Source: Streptomyces pristinaespiralis
Lineage (GTDB): Bacteria > Actinomycetota > Actinomycetes > Streptomycetales > Streptomycetaceae
Assembly (NCBI RefSeq): GCF_001278075.1
Contig: NZ_CP011340.1
Location: 2,976,001 to 3,040,000, forward strand
DNA length: 64,000 nucleotides
Reading direction: 5' to 3'
Made by a program: the position numbers and the translations under genes. Shown here one piece after another: positions 32,501 through 42,255 of the stretch. Every line of letters begins with the position of its first letter. Within the stretch, counting starts at the first letter, position 1. A model generated the notes under the pieces. The model worked only from the letters and a program-made list of their open reading frames with translations. It made no database searches and was not told the DNA's origin.

Positions 32501-33892
32501 CTATCCGACATCGAGACGCAGGAGATCTTCCTCCGTCTCACGCCGGACGATCACCCGCGCCTCGCCGTCCGCGACGGCGACGACGGGCGGGCGAAGTGCG
32601 TGGTTGTAGTTGCTGGCCATGGAACGGCAGTACGCGCCGGTGGCCGGCACGGCGATCAGATCGCCCGGTGCGAGGTCGGCCGGCAGGAACGCGTCCTTGA
32701 CCACGATGTCGCCGCTCTCACAGTGCTTGCCGACGACCCGGCTGAGCATGGGAGCCGCCTCAGAGGTCCTCGACACCAGCGCGACGCTGTACTCGGCGTC
32801 GTACAGCGCGGTGCGGATGTTGTCCGACATGCCGCCGTCGACGCTCACATAGGTACGCAGCCCCTCGAGCGGCTTGACCGTGCCGACCTCGTACAGGGTG
32901 AAGGCGGTGGGCCCGACGATCGCGCGGCCCGGCTCGACGGAGATGCGGGGCGGCCGCAGTCCGGCGGCCTCGCACTCGCGGGTGACGATCTCGGTCAGGG
33001 ACTTGGCGATCTCGTGCGGCTCACGCGGATCGTCCTCGGAGGTGTACGCGATGCCGAGGCCGCCACCGAGGTCGATCTCGGGCAGCTCGACACCGTGCTC
33101 GTCCCGCACCTCGGCGAGCAGCTGCACGACCCGGCGGGCGGAGACCTCGAAGCCGGCCATGTCGAAGATCTGCGACCCGATGTGCGAGTGGATCCCGATC
33201 AGCTCGAGCCCGTCCAGCTTCAGCGCGCGGCGCACCGCCTCCGCGGCCTGACCGCCGGCCAGCGCGATGCCGAACTTCTGGTCCTCGTGGGCCGTGGCGA
33301 TGAACTCGTGCGTGTGGGCCTCGACGCCGACGGTCACCCGGATCTGCACCCGCTGCCGCTTCCCCGCGCGCTGGGCGATGTGGGCGACCCGGACGATCTC
33401 CTGGAACGAATCGAGCACGATCCGGCCGACGCCGGCCTCCACCGCCCGCTCGATCTCCTCGACCGACTTGTTGTTGCCGTGGAAGGCGATGCGCTCCGCG
33501 GGCATCCCGGCGGCCAGCGCCGTCGCCAGCTCGCCGCCCGAGCAGACGTCGAGGTTGAGCCCCTCCTCCTTCAGCCACCTGACGATCGCCCGGGACAGAA
33601 ACGCCTTGCCCGCGTAGAACACGTCCGCGTCCTTGCCGAAGGCGGCGGCCCAGGCGCGGCAGCGGGCACGGAAGTCGGCCTCGTCGAGGAAGTAGGCCGG
33701 GGTCCCGAACTCCTCCGCCAGCCTGGTCACTTCGATCCCGCCGACGGACACGACACCGTCCTCGTTGCGGGTGACGGTGCCGGCCCACACCTTCGGGTCG
33801 AGGGCGTTCAGGTCGGTGGGCGGTGCCGTGTAGTGCCCCTCGGGGAGGACATCGGCATGACGGGGACCGGCGGGGTGTGCGGATCGGCTCAT
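32501..33892 (-). CDS. lysA: Diaminopimelate decarboxylase
   Basis: 463 residues from ATG 33892 ([15 protein letters not shown]). PLP alanine-racemase-like barrel with the Schiff-base Lys in [10 protein letters not shown] and the Gly-rich [13 protein letters not shown] phosphate loop; the C-terminal CESGDIV motif carries the active-site Cys. It makes lysine from meso-DAP. It lies 23 bp downstream of nrtL. Confidence 0.97.
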   Translation of the reverse strand: MSRSAHPAGPRHADVLPEGHYTAPPTDLNALDPKVWAGTVTRNEDGVVSVGGIEVTRLAEEFGTPAYFLDEADFRARCRAWAAAFGKDADVFYAGKAFLSRAIVRWLKEEGLNLDVCSGGELATALAAGMPAERIAFHGNNKSVEEIERAVEAGVGRIVLDSFQEIVRVAHIAQRAGKRQRVQIRVTVGVEAHTHEFIATAHEDQKFGIALAGGQAAEAVRRALKLDGLELIGIHSHIGSQIFDMAGFEVSARRVVQLLAEVRDEHGVELPEIDLGGGLGIAYTSEDDPREPHEIAKSLTEIVTRECEAAGLRPPRISVEPGRAIVGPTAFTLYEVGTVKPLEGLRTYVSVDGGMSDNIRTALYDAEYSVALVSRTSEAAPMLSRVVGKHCESGDIVVKDAFLPADLAPGDLIAVPATGAYCRSMASNYNHALRPPVVAVADGEARVIVRRETEEDLLRLDVG

Positions 33893-33915
33893 CGGAATCT
33901 GGTCTCTCTCACGTC

Positions 33916-35142
33916 TCACAGATGGTCGGGCGCGCTGATACCGAGCAGGGACAGGCCACCGGCGAGCACCGTCCCGGCGGCCTCGGCAAGGGCCAGCCGC
34001 GAACGGTGGGCGGCCGAGGGTTTCTCGTCCCCGACGGGCAGCACGCTGTGCTGAGCGCTGCTCTGGAAGGAGAGGAGAGCGTCGGCGGTGACTTCCAGAT
34101 GCCGGGCGAGCCGGTCGGGCGCACCGAGGCGGGCGGCGTCCGCGAGCACGGCCGGATGACCGCCGACGGCGGCGGTGAGAGCGGGCGCGTCGACATGCTC
34201 GTCCGGGCTGCCGGCGAACCCGAGCTGCGCGGCGTTGCGGGAGAGGGCGCGGGCGCGGGCGTGAGCGTAGCGCACACGGAAGAGGGGGTTGCGTTCGTGG
34301 TGGAGGAGGAGGGGGTGCGGGGTGTGGGCGGTCGCCCGCGGGTGCGTTGTCGCGGACCTGCGGTCGGCGGGCCGGGCCGGGGTGGGCGCCGCGGACGGGC
34401 CGGTCGGGGACGCGTCGGCCGGGGACGGGCCGGTCGGGGGCCGGTGCGTGGGGGGTTCGTGTGCGGTGGACTCGTGCGCGGTGGGGTGGTCCGTCAGGGG
34501 CCGGTCGTGCGCCGCGGCGGCGAGCAGTCCCCAGCGGGTGGCGTCCACGCCGAGGCGCCGCAGGAGGGTGGCCGCGTCGTCGGCGGCCGGAACGGGGGCG
34601 ACGTCCGTACGCGGCCGGCCGTGCGCGTGCTCGGCTTCGATACGCACGCCGAGGCCTGCCCAACCCGGGTCGGCGGCGCCTTCGCAGAGGGTCCGGCTCG
34701 GGGTGCCCTGCGACAACCGGATCCGGCGCAGGGTGTCGGCGATGACGGCTGCCCGTACGTCGGCGCGGTAGGTGATCTCCTCGACGGCCCCGGTCAGGTC
34801 GGTCCATCCGTACTTCTCGCCGCGCTCCAGGACGTCCCTTACGAGGCCCTGCTGGGTGTCGGGCTCGAGGGTGATGTTGAGGAATCCGGGCCCGGTGATG
34901 TCGACGGCGGCGATCCCGGGGGCGGCGGCGATGCGGTGGCCCAGCTCCGCAGCCACTTCTACGGCCGGCCGCCCGGCCTGCCGCGCCAGGCGCAGCGCGA
35001 TCCCGGTGGCGTAGTCCCCGCGCCCGCCGGGGCGGGGCCGCTCGACCTTGACGTCGCGAGGGGCGTCGACGCGCAGCGCACCGTCCTCCACGGCACGGCA
35101 CACGGCGTGCCGCACGGTACGGGAGAGCTCTGCGGGGGTCAC
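33916..35142 (-). CDS. nrtL: ArgRS-derived anticodon-binding protein NrtL
   Basis: 408 residues from GTG 35142. The N-terminus resembles the ArgRS additional domain ([32 protein letters not shown]), and the C-terminus the DALR anticodon-binding domain ([20 protein letters not shown]). The catalytic core between them is shortened and has no KMSKS, replaced by a Pro/Thr-rich linker. It therefore cannot be a normal arginyl-tRNA synthetase. Such genes sit next to lysA in Streptomyces; the role is unknown, perhaps tRNA-Arg binding. Confidence 0.85.
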   Translation of the reverse strand: MTPAELSRTVRHAVCRAVEDGALRVDAPRDVKVERPRPGGRGDYATGIALRLARQAGRPAVEVAAELGHRIAAAPGIAAVDITGPGFLNITLEPDTQQGLVRDVLERGEKYGWTDLTGAVEEITYRADVRAAVIADTLRRIRLSQGTPSRTLCEGAADPGWAGLGVRIEAEHAHGRPRTDVAPVPAADDAATLLRRLGVDATRWGLLAAAAHDRPLTDHPTAHESTAHEPPTHRPPTGPSPADASPTGPSAAPTPARPADRRSATTHPRATAHTPHPLLLHHERNPLFRVRYAHARARALSRNAAQLGFAGSPDEHVDAPALTAAVGGHPAVLADAARLGAPDRLARHLEVTADALLSFQSSAQHSVLPVGDEKPSAAHRSRLALAEAAGTVLAGGLSLLGISAPDHL

Positions 35143-35323
35143 GGGACAAGCGTATGGGAGGAAGGGGGGCACTCCGCGAACCGGTTTCGCGATGCGGGCA
35201 CTGTGGGGGTGGTGGGGGCGGTGACGGCGGCGGCGTGCGCGGTAGAGCCGGCGGCGGTGGCGGGGCCCGTCGATGTCAGGCACTCCGCGGTCGGGGGCGC
35301 GGTCGACCTCCGGCTGGGCGCGG

Positions 35324-35806
35324 TCAACCTCTGGCGCTCTCCGCCTGCCCGGCCTCGTGCCTGCCGTCGAGGGACGGCGGGCCACCCTCCCCGGACTCGC
35401 GGGAGTCCCGGGGTCCTCTGGGATCCCTGGGCTCGCGATGGGTCAACTGCCGTACGACCCGCACCAGCTCGGCCGGCTCGAAGGGCTTGGCGAGGAAGGC
35501 GTCCACTCCGGCGGCGACACCGCAGTCGACCTCGTACTGCGTACACGCGCTGATGATCGCGAGGGGGATGTGCCGGGTGCGCGGGTCGTCCCGCAGCAGG
35601 GCGGCGGTCCGCAGACCGTCCAGCCTGGGCATGACGACGTCGAGGGTGATGACGTCCGGCTGCACGTGATGCACCACATCCAGACACTCGGCACCATCGG
35701 CCGCGGTCACGACCTCGAAGCCCTCCAGCTCGAGGTTGACCCTGATCAGCTGCCGAATCACCCGGTTGTCATCGACAACGAGCACTCGGCCGGACACGCC
35801 GGACAC
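35324..35806 (-). CDS. Stand-alone CheY-like response regulator
   Basis: 160 residues. The receiver domain has VVDDN, the phospho-acceptor Asp in VITLDVVMPRLDG (about residue 56), and Lys in FLAKPFEPAEL. After about residue 122 there is only an Arg/Asp/Gly-rich tail with no output domain. The start is one of two GTGs, at 35806 or 35797. It may signal by protein contact; no kinase is adjacent. Confidence 0.88.
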   Translation of the reverse strand: MSGVSGRVLVVDDNRVIRQLIRVNLELEGFEVVTAADGAECLDVVHHVQPDVITLDVVMPRLDGLRTAALLRDDPRTRHIPLAIISACTQYEVDCGVAAGVDAFLAKPFEPAELVRVVRQLTHREPRDPRGPRDSRESGEGGPPSLDGRHEAGQAESARG

Positions 35807-36199
35807 AACTCGAGAGTAGGTCCGCGGACAGGGCTGCGTCCGGGTTTTGCCCACTTCCGACCCGTGCGGGCGAAGGGCGGGAAGGAGGGGAGCGAGCGGC
35901 CGATTGATCGTGTACGGGGCGGGGCCGGGTACGGACGCTCGACTGCGCCCACGGCGGGGTAACCACGCAACCGGGACGGCCCGGGTCGGTGTACAACCAG
36001 GACCGCACCGGCCGGTGCGGGACTCGGACAGGTCCACGGGAGGTGCCGGGGCGGCTGCCCGGGCAGCCGGCTCGACACCCGGGAAACCCGCTCCGCGGGG
36101 CCTCAGGAACCTGTTCCCCCGGACCCTAAATACCTGTTCACAGTGACCCTTCGGGAGCTGGTAGTGTTCTACCCGTCGCCACGCAGCAGCGCGGCGCAC
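35807..36199. other. Gene-free interval with the tRNA-Arg promoter
   Basis: No supported coding sequence. TTCACA (36137-36142) and TAGTGT (36162-36167) could form the promoter of the tRNA-Arg gene, though the 19-nt spacing is long. Confidence 0.35.
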
Positions 36200-36271
36200 G
36201 CCCCCGTAGCTCAGGGGATAGAGCAACGGCCTCCGGAGCCGTGTGCGCAGGTTCGAATCCTGCCGGGGGCA
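36200..36271 (+). tRNA. tRNA-Arg (anticodon CCG)
   Basis: 72 nt without encoded CCA. The acceptor is GCCCCCG/CGGGGGC with discriminator A, and the D stem is GCTC/GAGC. The anticodon stem ACGGC/GCCGT encloses the loop CTCCGGA with anticodon CCG, and the T arm is GCAGG-TTCGAAT-CCTGC. The accessory island starts directly downstream. Confidence 0.97.
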
Positions 36272-36289
36272 CACTGTGTAAGTGTGTCC

Positions 36290-36355
36290 AAGACCCCGTC
36301 ACCAGCGGAAACGCTGAGGCCGGGGTCTTCGCGTATGTGCAGCCGTATGCCGCTC
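36290..36355. repeat. Direct repeat copy 1 with terminator-like hairpin after tRNA-Arg
   Basis: 66 bp matching 46054-46119 with about three mismatches; weaker similarity continues about 16 bp. Its first 38 bp form AAGACCCCG...CGGGGTCTT with an inner AGCG-GAAA-CGCT, a hairpin suitable as tRNA-Arg terminator. The rest of 36356-36873 holds no confident gene; a short degraded frame around 36540-36720 reads DKSGRPRFSF and MPRDPELLMALVKSRPP. Confidence 0.8.
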
Positions 36356-36873
36356 GAAGCTGGCGCATGCCGAGGTCTGTGGACGAGGCGTGGAAAGGAT
36401 CTTGGAACATTGCCGCAGGTGAGCCGCTCGAAATCGCTTTGAGGAACAAGCGTCATCACACACCTCGAGTGTTGCGTGGACGGGACGGCCAGCAGGTCCC
36501 GACCCTCGCTGCCGCGGTCTGGCGATCGGGACCTCGTCGGAGCATGATGCCTGCATGCCTCGGGGGAAGAAGGATTATCGATGGCCGCATGCGACCTGTG
36601 TGGCTGTGGACTGACAAGTCAGGTCGCCCGCGCTTCTCGTTCGATCACGTGCATCGTGCGAAGTCGCAGATGCTCGAGATGCCCAGAGATCCTGAGTTGC
36701 TGATGGCATTGGTTAAGAGTCGGCCGCCTCGTGCTCAGCGGCCCTCGATGGCAAAGGAGCAAGGAACGCGATACGGCGTTCAGTTTCTTGAACGTTCCGC
36801 GGTGGCTGGTTCCGCGGTGACAGGGTGCTGCTGATCGCCTGTCACGAGCCGATAGTCCCGGAGCCATCAGGAC

Positions 36874-38800
36874 ATGAGCACCCCACCGGCCCTCGCGCCA
36901 GCCCCGCCTCCCTGGCCGCACTGTGGGCATGGCGCCGACCCCGGCACTGACCCCGTCGGCTGTCGCGGCATCCATGCGCCAGGCCGCACCGCATGCCTGG
37001 CCCACCTCGGACGACACCGATCGCGACGCCTACCTGACCGGCTTGCACCCCGGCGCGGACATCGACCACCGCGGCACCCCCTTCACACGGCTCCTCCTTC
37101 AATCCCTTCTCCAAGCCCTCCATGACCCCGCCACCCAGAAGTGCCGCTTCGGTGAAGCTCTGTTCGACCGGGCACGGTTCTCCGGAGGCGCTCGTTTCGA
37201 TCAGGCTGAGTTTGCCGGCTCTGCCTGGTTCAGAGCGGCTGAGTTCTCCGGCCCTGCCGCGTTCGGCCGGGTGCAGTTCTCCCGCCTCTCCCGGTTTGAT
37301 CAGGCTCAGTTTTCCGGCGACGCCGTGTTCAGCGAGGTGCGGTTCGCCGGTGACGCCGGTTTCAGTGGAGCGCAGTTCGCCGACGGCGCCCGGTTCGGTG
37401 GAGCGCAGTTCGCCCACGGCGCCCGGTTCAGCGGAGCGCAGTTTTCCGGCGTCGCTGTGTTCGACAGGGTGCAGTTTTCCGGCGGTGCCCAGTTCGGCGG
37501 AGCGCAGTTTTCCAACGCCGCCCGGTTCAACGAGACGCACGTGACTGGGGACGCCGTGTTCGACCGGGCGACGTTCTCCGGCCCCGCCGGGTTCCGCGAG
37601 GCGCGATTCGCCGGTCACGTCGCGTTCGCCGGAGCGCGATTTGTTGAGATGACGCGGTTCGGTCCGGTGGTGTGTACGGGGACGGTGGATCTGTCCGGTG
37701 CGGTGTTCGAGGTGCCCGTGACGCTGGAGATCGCGGCGCGTGAGGAGGTGCGCTGCGAGAGGACGCGCTGGGAGTCGACGGCAACGCTGCGCCTGCGCTA
37801 CGCGACCGTGGACCTCAGTCACGCGGTGCTGTTGTTCCCCGTGGCGGTCACCGCCCACCCTGCTCCCTTCACCACCGACACCGGTACGGCGGTGGACGAG
37901 CGTCTGCTACAAAGCCTGGAGGACCGGGTATGCGTGGTCTCCGTGCGCGGGGTGGACGCCGCGCACCTGATGCTTACCGACACCGACCTGAGCGACTGCC
38001 TGTTCGCCGGGGCCTTCCACCTGGACCAGCTCCGTCTGGAAGGCCGCTGCACCTTCGCCCCCACCCCCACCGGCCCCCGCCACAGTCACCACATATGGCT
38101 CTGCCGATGGAGTCCCCGGCGCACCCTGGCCGAGGAACACCACTGGCGCGCCCAAGCTTCTGGCCGGCCTGCCACGCCCCTCGGACAGCCCTCCTCCCCC
38201 CGATACTGGCGAACCGGACCGCACCACCCCGACCACGACCAGACCCCCGACCCGGAAGATGTGGCCGCCATCTACCGGCAGTTGCGCAAAGCGTTCGAGG
38301 ACGGCAAGAACGAGCCCGGCGCCGCAGACTTCTACTACGGCGAGATGGAGATGCGCCGCCACGACTACACCGGCACCCCACCTGGTGAACGGGGTCTGCT
38401 GTGGGCCTACTGGCTGGTGTCCGGCTACGGCCTGCGTGCCTCACGCGCCCTGGGCTGGCTGGTGGCGGCCATGGCAGTCACCGTCGTGCTCATCATGGGG
38501 CTCGGCCTGCCCGACTCATCCCCGCAACAGGTGGCCTCCGGCGCCATTCCGGCCGGCGGCGGACCGGTGACGCTGATTGTGGACGAGCAGAACCCGGAGC
38601 TGACGCTACGGCTAGGTGACCGGTTTACTGGGGAGCGCCTCGATCAGGCCTTCCGGGTGGTGCTGAACTCCGTCGTGTTCCGCTCCAGCGGCCAGGACCT
38701 CACCACCTGGGGCACTTACATCGAGATGGTCAGCCGTTTCACCGAACCCGTACTGCTCGCGCTGGCCATCCTCGCCATGCGCAGCCGCATCAAACGCTGA
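36874..38800 (+). pseudogene. Pentapeptide-repeat membrane protein, apparently frameshifted near its N-terminus
   Basis: The main frame (from about 37010) holds a long run of F-centred pentapeptides (ARFSG, AEFAG and similar; about residues 55-260 of the frame). A second domain follows, then two hydrophobic segments near the C-terminus (ALGWLVAAMAVTVVLIMGLGL and PVLLALAILAM) with an intervening ion-channel-like stretch. The natural N-terminus seems to be in another frame from ATG 36874, with a Cys/His-rich PHCGHGAD...GCRGIH...CLAHL. Continuity requires a one- or two-base shift near 37009. It may instead be two frames joined by programmed shifting, or start in frame at 36923. Function unknown; this type is common in Streptomyces. 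Confidence 0.7.
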
Positions 38801-39303
38801 TCGTGGTGGGGATTGAGGCACGTAGGTTGATCACGTCGGAGCGTCGAGTCACAGGAGTCTCGGCGGCCGTGATGGCGCTCACCAAGATCCCCGGCAAGAC
38901 CCAGGGCAAGAAAGATTGCGTCCTGCCGCAGATACGAAAGGTTGTGCCACTCGTGGCCGCACCCATCGGCACAATGCAGCATCCGCCGGCGAGCATCCGC
39001 GATGCTGAACAGGGCGATGAGCAGGCGGAACGACTTGGTGAGTTCATAAGCCGGGAGTGCTTCCATCCCGAAGCGCCACTTCGTGAGCATCACCGCCGGC
39101 GTGTGAGTGGGACGAATGCCAGAACGCGCAATGCTCTCAGGCACATCATCCTCGCAGGCGCGGGCCTGCCCGCAGAACAGCACCAGTGCGTGCAGGACCT
39201 TGCGTTGGTCCTCCTCCGCAAGGCCCTCGAACCACTCGACACCCTCGGCCGTCGGTCTGAGCCCTTGCGCGAGTTCGTTCAGGACCACCTCGTGTGCGTA
39301 CAA
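38716..39303 (-). CDS. DUF5958-like protein
   Basis: 195 residues as open. The first ~120 (NELAQGLRPTAEGVEWFEGL, SIARSGIRPTHTPAVML, CADGCGHEWHNL) resemble the short DUF5958 family, which usually ends near there. The remaining ~70 residues look like read-through, since they are antisense to the pentapeptide gene, overlapping it by 85 bp. The original stop is probably lost or mutated. Function unknown. Confidence 0.6.
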   Translation of the reverse strand: MYAHEVVLNELAQGLRPTAEGVEWFEGLAEEDQRKVLHALVLFCGQARACEDDVPESIARSGIRPTHTPAVMLTKWRFGMEALPAYELTKSFRLLIALFSIADARRRMLHCADGCGHEWHNLSYLRQDAIFLALGLAGDLGERHHGRRDSCDSTLRRDQPTCLNPHHDQRLMRLRMARMASASSTGSVKRLTISM

Positions 39304-39373
39304 CGTCGTTCGCCTCCCCGTAGGTTCAGGCCGACGGTACGCTCACCAAAGCCCCGACGGTTCCCCGAGCTGT

Positions 39374-39703
39374 TCAGTGCGAAGGCGTGAAGCCGGCGGA
39401 CCGGTCGAGGTGGAACGCGGAACCTGGAGTCGTCGGAGTCCACCCCTCACCCAGGGCAAGCCGAACAGCCGCGGCAACACTGGACGGCCGTACAGGCTCA
39501 GCCTCGCGCCCCATCCAGTTGCTCGGATGCGGCTGGCCGGTGGTGACCACGAGCGTCGTTCCCGGGGTGTCCGCACGCTCGACCGCGAACGTGCACGGCG
39601 ACCACGCCAAGCCCTGGAAGTAGGTCGGCCTGCCTCGAAGCCTCCAACGGTAGGCTGTGCCGTCGACGACGATCAGTCGTGATCCCCTGCGGACCAGCGC
39701 CAT
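39374..39703 (-). CDS. Hypothetical protein
   Basis: 109 residues beginning MALVRRGSRLIVVDGTAYRWRLRGRP, with a compact alpha/beta-like composition (YFQGLAWSPCTFAVERA, TTLVVTTGQPHP). There are no recognisable motifs and no transmembrane segments. Codon use is Streptomyces-like. It lies inside the island, with the tRNA-Ser remnant beyond its 5' side. Confidence 0.55.
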   Translation of the reverse strand: MALVRRGSRLIVVDGTAYRWRLRGRPTYFQGLAWSPCTFAVERADTPGTTLVVTTGQPHPSNWMGREAEPVRPSSVAAAVRLALGEGWTPTTPGSAFHLDRSAGFTPSH

Positions 39704-39887
39704 GACTCCCCCTTCAACAGCGAAGATGCTAGCGAGCTCGGCGCAGTCGTCCGTCTCGGTTTCCGTCTCATTCAGCGCCGTTCACGACCGTTCAGACAGG
39801 ACCGGATGCGGTAGCCGTCCAGACGACCGGCCGTCCATGAACGCAGGTGAACGCCCCCGTACACACCCCACGACCCCACCAACACAG

Positions 39888-39943
39888 TTGGAAAGCGTGT
39901 TGGGGGCAACCCTTCACGAGTTCGAATCTCGTAGCCTCCGCCA
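39888..39943 (+). other. 3' half of a tRNA-Ser gene (integration-site remnant)
   Basis: From about 39888 the sequence reads GTTGGAAAGCG (anticodon GGA side), a long variable arm TGTTGGGGGCAACCC, a T arm ACGAG-TTCGAAT-CTCGT, acceptor AGCCTCC, G and encoded CCA (39941-39943). No matching 5' half precedes it. Many actinobacterial integrases recombine between the anticodon loop and the 3' end of tRNA genes, so this looks like the residual side of such an event. Confidence 0.8.
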
Positions 39944-39961
39944 GTGCCTCACGGGCAAGAT

Positions 39962-39999
39962 GTCGAAGGGCCCCACCGTTCGCGGTGGGGCCCTTCGAC
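39962..39999 (+). terminator. 17-bp UUCG-loop terminator after the tRNA-Ser fragment
   Basis: A perfect 17-bp stem (39962-39978 with 39983-39999) has a TTCG tetraloop. It lies 19 nt after the CCA, so the fragment retains what looks like its native terminator. Confidence 0.9.
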
Positions 40000-40213
40000 G
40001 GTTCTCAGCCCTCGTTGTCCGTACGTGCAGCGTCACGAAGCTGCCGTTGGGCGAGAACTCGGTGGTCGGTGCGGCTGGACGGGTGCAGTTCGGCACCTGA
40101 CTCCGGCGCCCTCCGCCCGGAGCGGTGTGCCGTCGGATTACATGGGCCTGCGTCTCGGCGCGGGGCGTGCCGGCGTCCTTCACGGCCCCGGATCCGACGA
40201 ACGAAAGAGCGCA

Positions 40214-41491
40214 ATGGCAGAGCGCGACCCTCGCAACCGCACTGGCCGCCGCCCGCTACTTCGCGGGCTCGCCGCTGCCGTGCTCGCGGCCGGCATGCTG
40301 ATGACCTCAGCGGGACAAGGACACGGAACCGGCGCGGCCACTCCGGCGCCCGGCGCAGAGTTCACGCCGTTGACGGCGGCGGTGCTGACCAAACCGACGC
40401 CGTTCGTCGCCACGGACGGTCAGACGCACATCTCGTACGAACTGCTCACCACGAGTTCCCTGCCCAGCAGCGCGCCGTTGCGGCTCGACCGTGTCGACGT
40501 CCGCGACGCCCGCACGCACCAGGTCGTCGGCTCGCTGAGCGGGCAGGCGCTGGCCGATGCCGCCAATCCGGTGGGTGACCCGCTGCCGGGTGCAGACGGG
40601 TACACCCCGGCGCCTCCGGGACCGACGCCGACCGTCATCCAGGGCTCCCAGCAGTGGATCATCTGGCTCGACCTGATCCTCGACCGTGGTCAGCGGGTGC
40701 CCAAGGCCCTCGAACACCAGCTCTCGGGTGCCGTCCTGAACCCCTCCGGCCCCTCCGCCGCCTTCGAGGAGACGGTGCAGGCCACCCGGATCGCCCGCAC
40801 TCCGCCGTTGAACCTGAGCCCGCCGGTCCGTCCCGGCACCTGGTACTCCAGCGAGTCGTGCTGCGGCAACACCCACCACCGGCGCGGCCTCGCCCCGATC
40901 AACGGCCGCTTCTATGTGCCGCAGCGCTTCGCGATCGACTGGTACCGGGTCGGCGAGCAGGGGCAGACCTGGGAGGGCGACCCCGCACGGCTCACCAGCT
41001 ACCTGAGCTACCGTCAGCCGGTCGTGGCCTCGGCCGGCGGCAGAGTGGTGGAGGTCCGGGACGGACTCCCGGACCAAACGCCGCCCGTCACACCGCCCAC
41101 CCCGCCGATCGAGGACACCGTCGGCAACCACGTCACCGTGGAAGTCGCGCCGGGCCGCTATCTGCTCTACGCCCACCTGACACCCGGCTCGCTCAGGGTC
41201 CGGGAGGGCGACCGGGTCGAACCCGGCCAGGTCCTCGGGCTGATCGGCAACAGCGGCAACTCCGCCACGCCGCACCTGCACTTCCAGGTGATGACCACAG
41301 CCGAGTCCTTCCCGACCGACAGTCCGCCGTTCACCTTCCGGCACTTCAACGTCGTCGGACACGTCGAACCCCGGATCTGGGACGACAACCTGGGCCTGCA
41401 GCCGACCGGTGTCCTGCCGATCACACCCTCGCCGCACGACGGCCGACACCGTGCGCGGTATCCGCTCGACCGCGAGGTGCTGGAGTTCTGA
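40214..41491 (+). CDS. Exported M23-like (LytM fold) protein with a degenerate metal site
   Basis: 425 residues from ATG 40214. A signal peptide with twin Arg-like RRPLLRGLAAAVLAAGMLM is cleaved around residue 35-40. The central region of about 200 residues is unassigned; a C-terminal LytM/M23 fold carries AGGRVVEVRDG, GNHVTVEV and the HxH motif PHLHFQV. The first metal ligand motif (HxxxD) appears as RFAIDW, lacking His, so hydrolysis is uncertain. It is likely a peptidoglycan-binding or processing protein outside the membrane. Confidence 0.75.
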   Translation: MAERDPRNRTGRRPLLRGLAAAVLAAGMLMTSAGQGHGTGAATPAPGAEFTPLTAAVLTKPTPFVATDGQTHISYELLTTSSLPSSAPLRLDRVDVRDARTHQVVGSLSGQALADAANPVGDPLPGADGYTPAPPGPTPTVIQGSQQWIIWLDLILDRGQRVPKALEHQLSGAVLNPSGPSAAFEETVQATRIARTPPLNLSPPVRPGTWYSSESCCGNTHHRRGLAPINGRFYVPQRFAIDWYRVGEQGQTWEGDPARLTSYLSYRQPVVASAGGRVVEVRDGLPDQTPPVTPPTPPIEDTVGNHVTVEVAPGRYLLYAHLTPGSLRVREGDRVEPGQVLGLIGNSGNSATPHLHFQVMTTAESFPTDSPPFTFRHFNVVGHVEPRIWDDNLGLQPTGVLPITPSPHDGRHRARYPLDREVLEF

Positions 41492-41666
41492 CCGGACGCC
41501 GGTCGGACCGACGGCCGGGCGCAGCGTGAAGCACCAGTCGGTCGAGGATGTGATCAGGCGCTGCCGCTCTCCCTGTCCCATTTGTCCGGGACGCGGTCGG
41601 TTCCTCATTGGGACACCCACCACCACCGCATCCCACCCACCGGTGCCCCGGCCTCCGCAAGTCCAC

Positions 41667-41702
41667 TGCGTCGACAGGCCGGGGCACCGGCCTGTCGACG
41701 CA
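41667..41702 (+). terminator. 16-bp hairpin downstream of the M23-like gene
   Basis: Perfect TGCGTCGACAGGCCGG / CCGGCCTGTCGACGCA stem with a GGCA loop, 175 nt after the stop. The rest of 41492-42255 has no intact gene; minus-strand peptides in two frames between about 41870 and 42120 (VVLELWSDPW, then RSVFEIWTSADD) hint at a decayed gene. Confidence 0.7.
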
Positions 41703-42255
41703 CCGCACGCCGCCCAACCGGTATGACCCTCACTGACCGATCTGTAGAGCTACGGATCAGAGGGCGGCGGGATCGTCGCGGGTCGACCGTCGTGGGTCGC
41801 TCTGGCCGACGAAAACTTCGGACAGCGTGGCTTAGGCGGGTGGGGTACAGCGAGACACACGCGCCTGATCGGCCGACGTACCCACCGTCGTGGCTGACTG
41901 TCGTCGGCTGAGGTCCAGATCTCGAAGACCGAGCGTCCGTCCAGGGTTCCCAAGGGTGAACGGGTCGTGCCATACGCGTGCCAGATCCTGCGGGGAACCA
42001 CGGGGAACAGCGGGTACTTGCCACGGGTCCGACCAGAGCTCCAACACCACTCCGCCGCAGGTCATCGCGACAGCCACCTCCAAGAGACCCAAGCTTCCCA
42101 AGCTGAGAGAGCGAGTGGGACCGCGCGCAGACTCCCCTGGGCACTGCCGAACTGCCCGGTCGGCCCTGCAGAGGTCCGGAGGGGCGGTCTCCGGGCGTAC
42201 CGATGCGGCGGAGGAATCACCCGACGGGTTCGCCGTCCGGTCGACGCCACGGGGG

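Noticed and set aside
36923..37009. Possible in-frame start of the pentapeptide gene at 36923
   Set aside because: The first 29 residues are Ala/Pro-rich and unlike the homologous N-terminus seen in the other frame, so the shifted reading is preferred, though not proved.
41605..42144. Minus-strand frame of 179 codons
   Set aside because: Low-complexity Arg/Ser/Pro composition, and it reads through the hairpin at 41667-41702.
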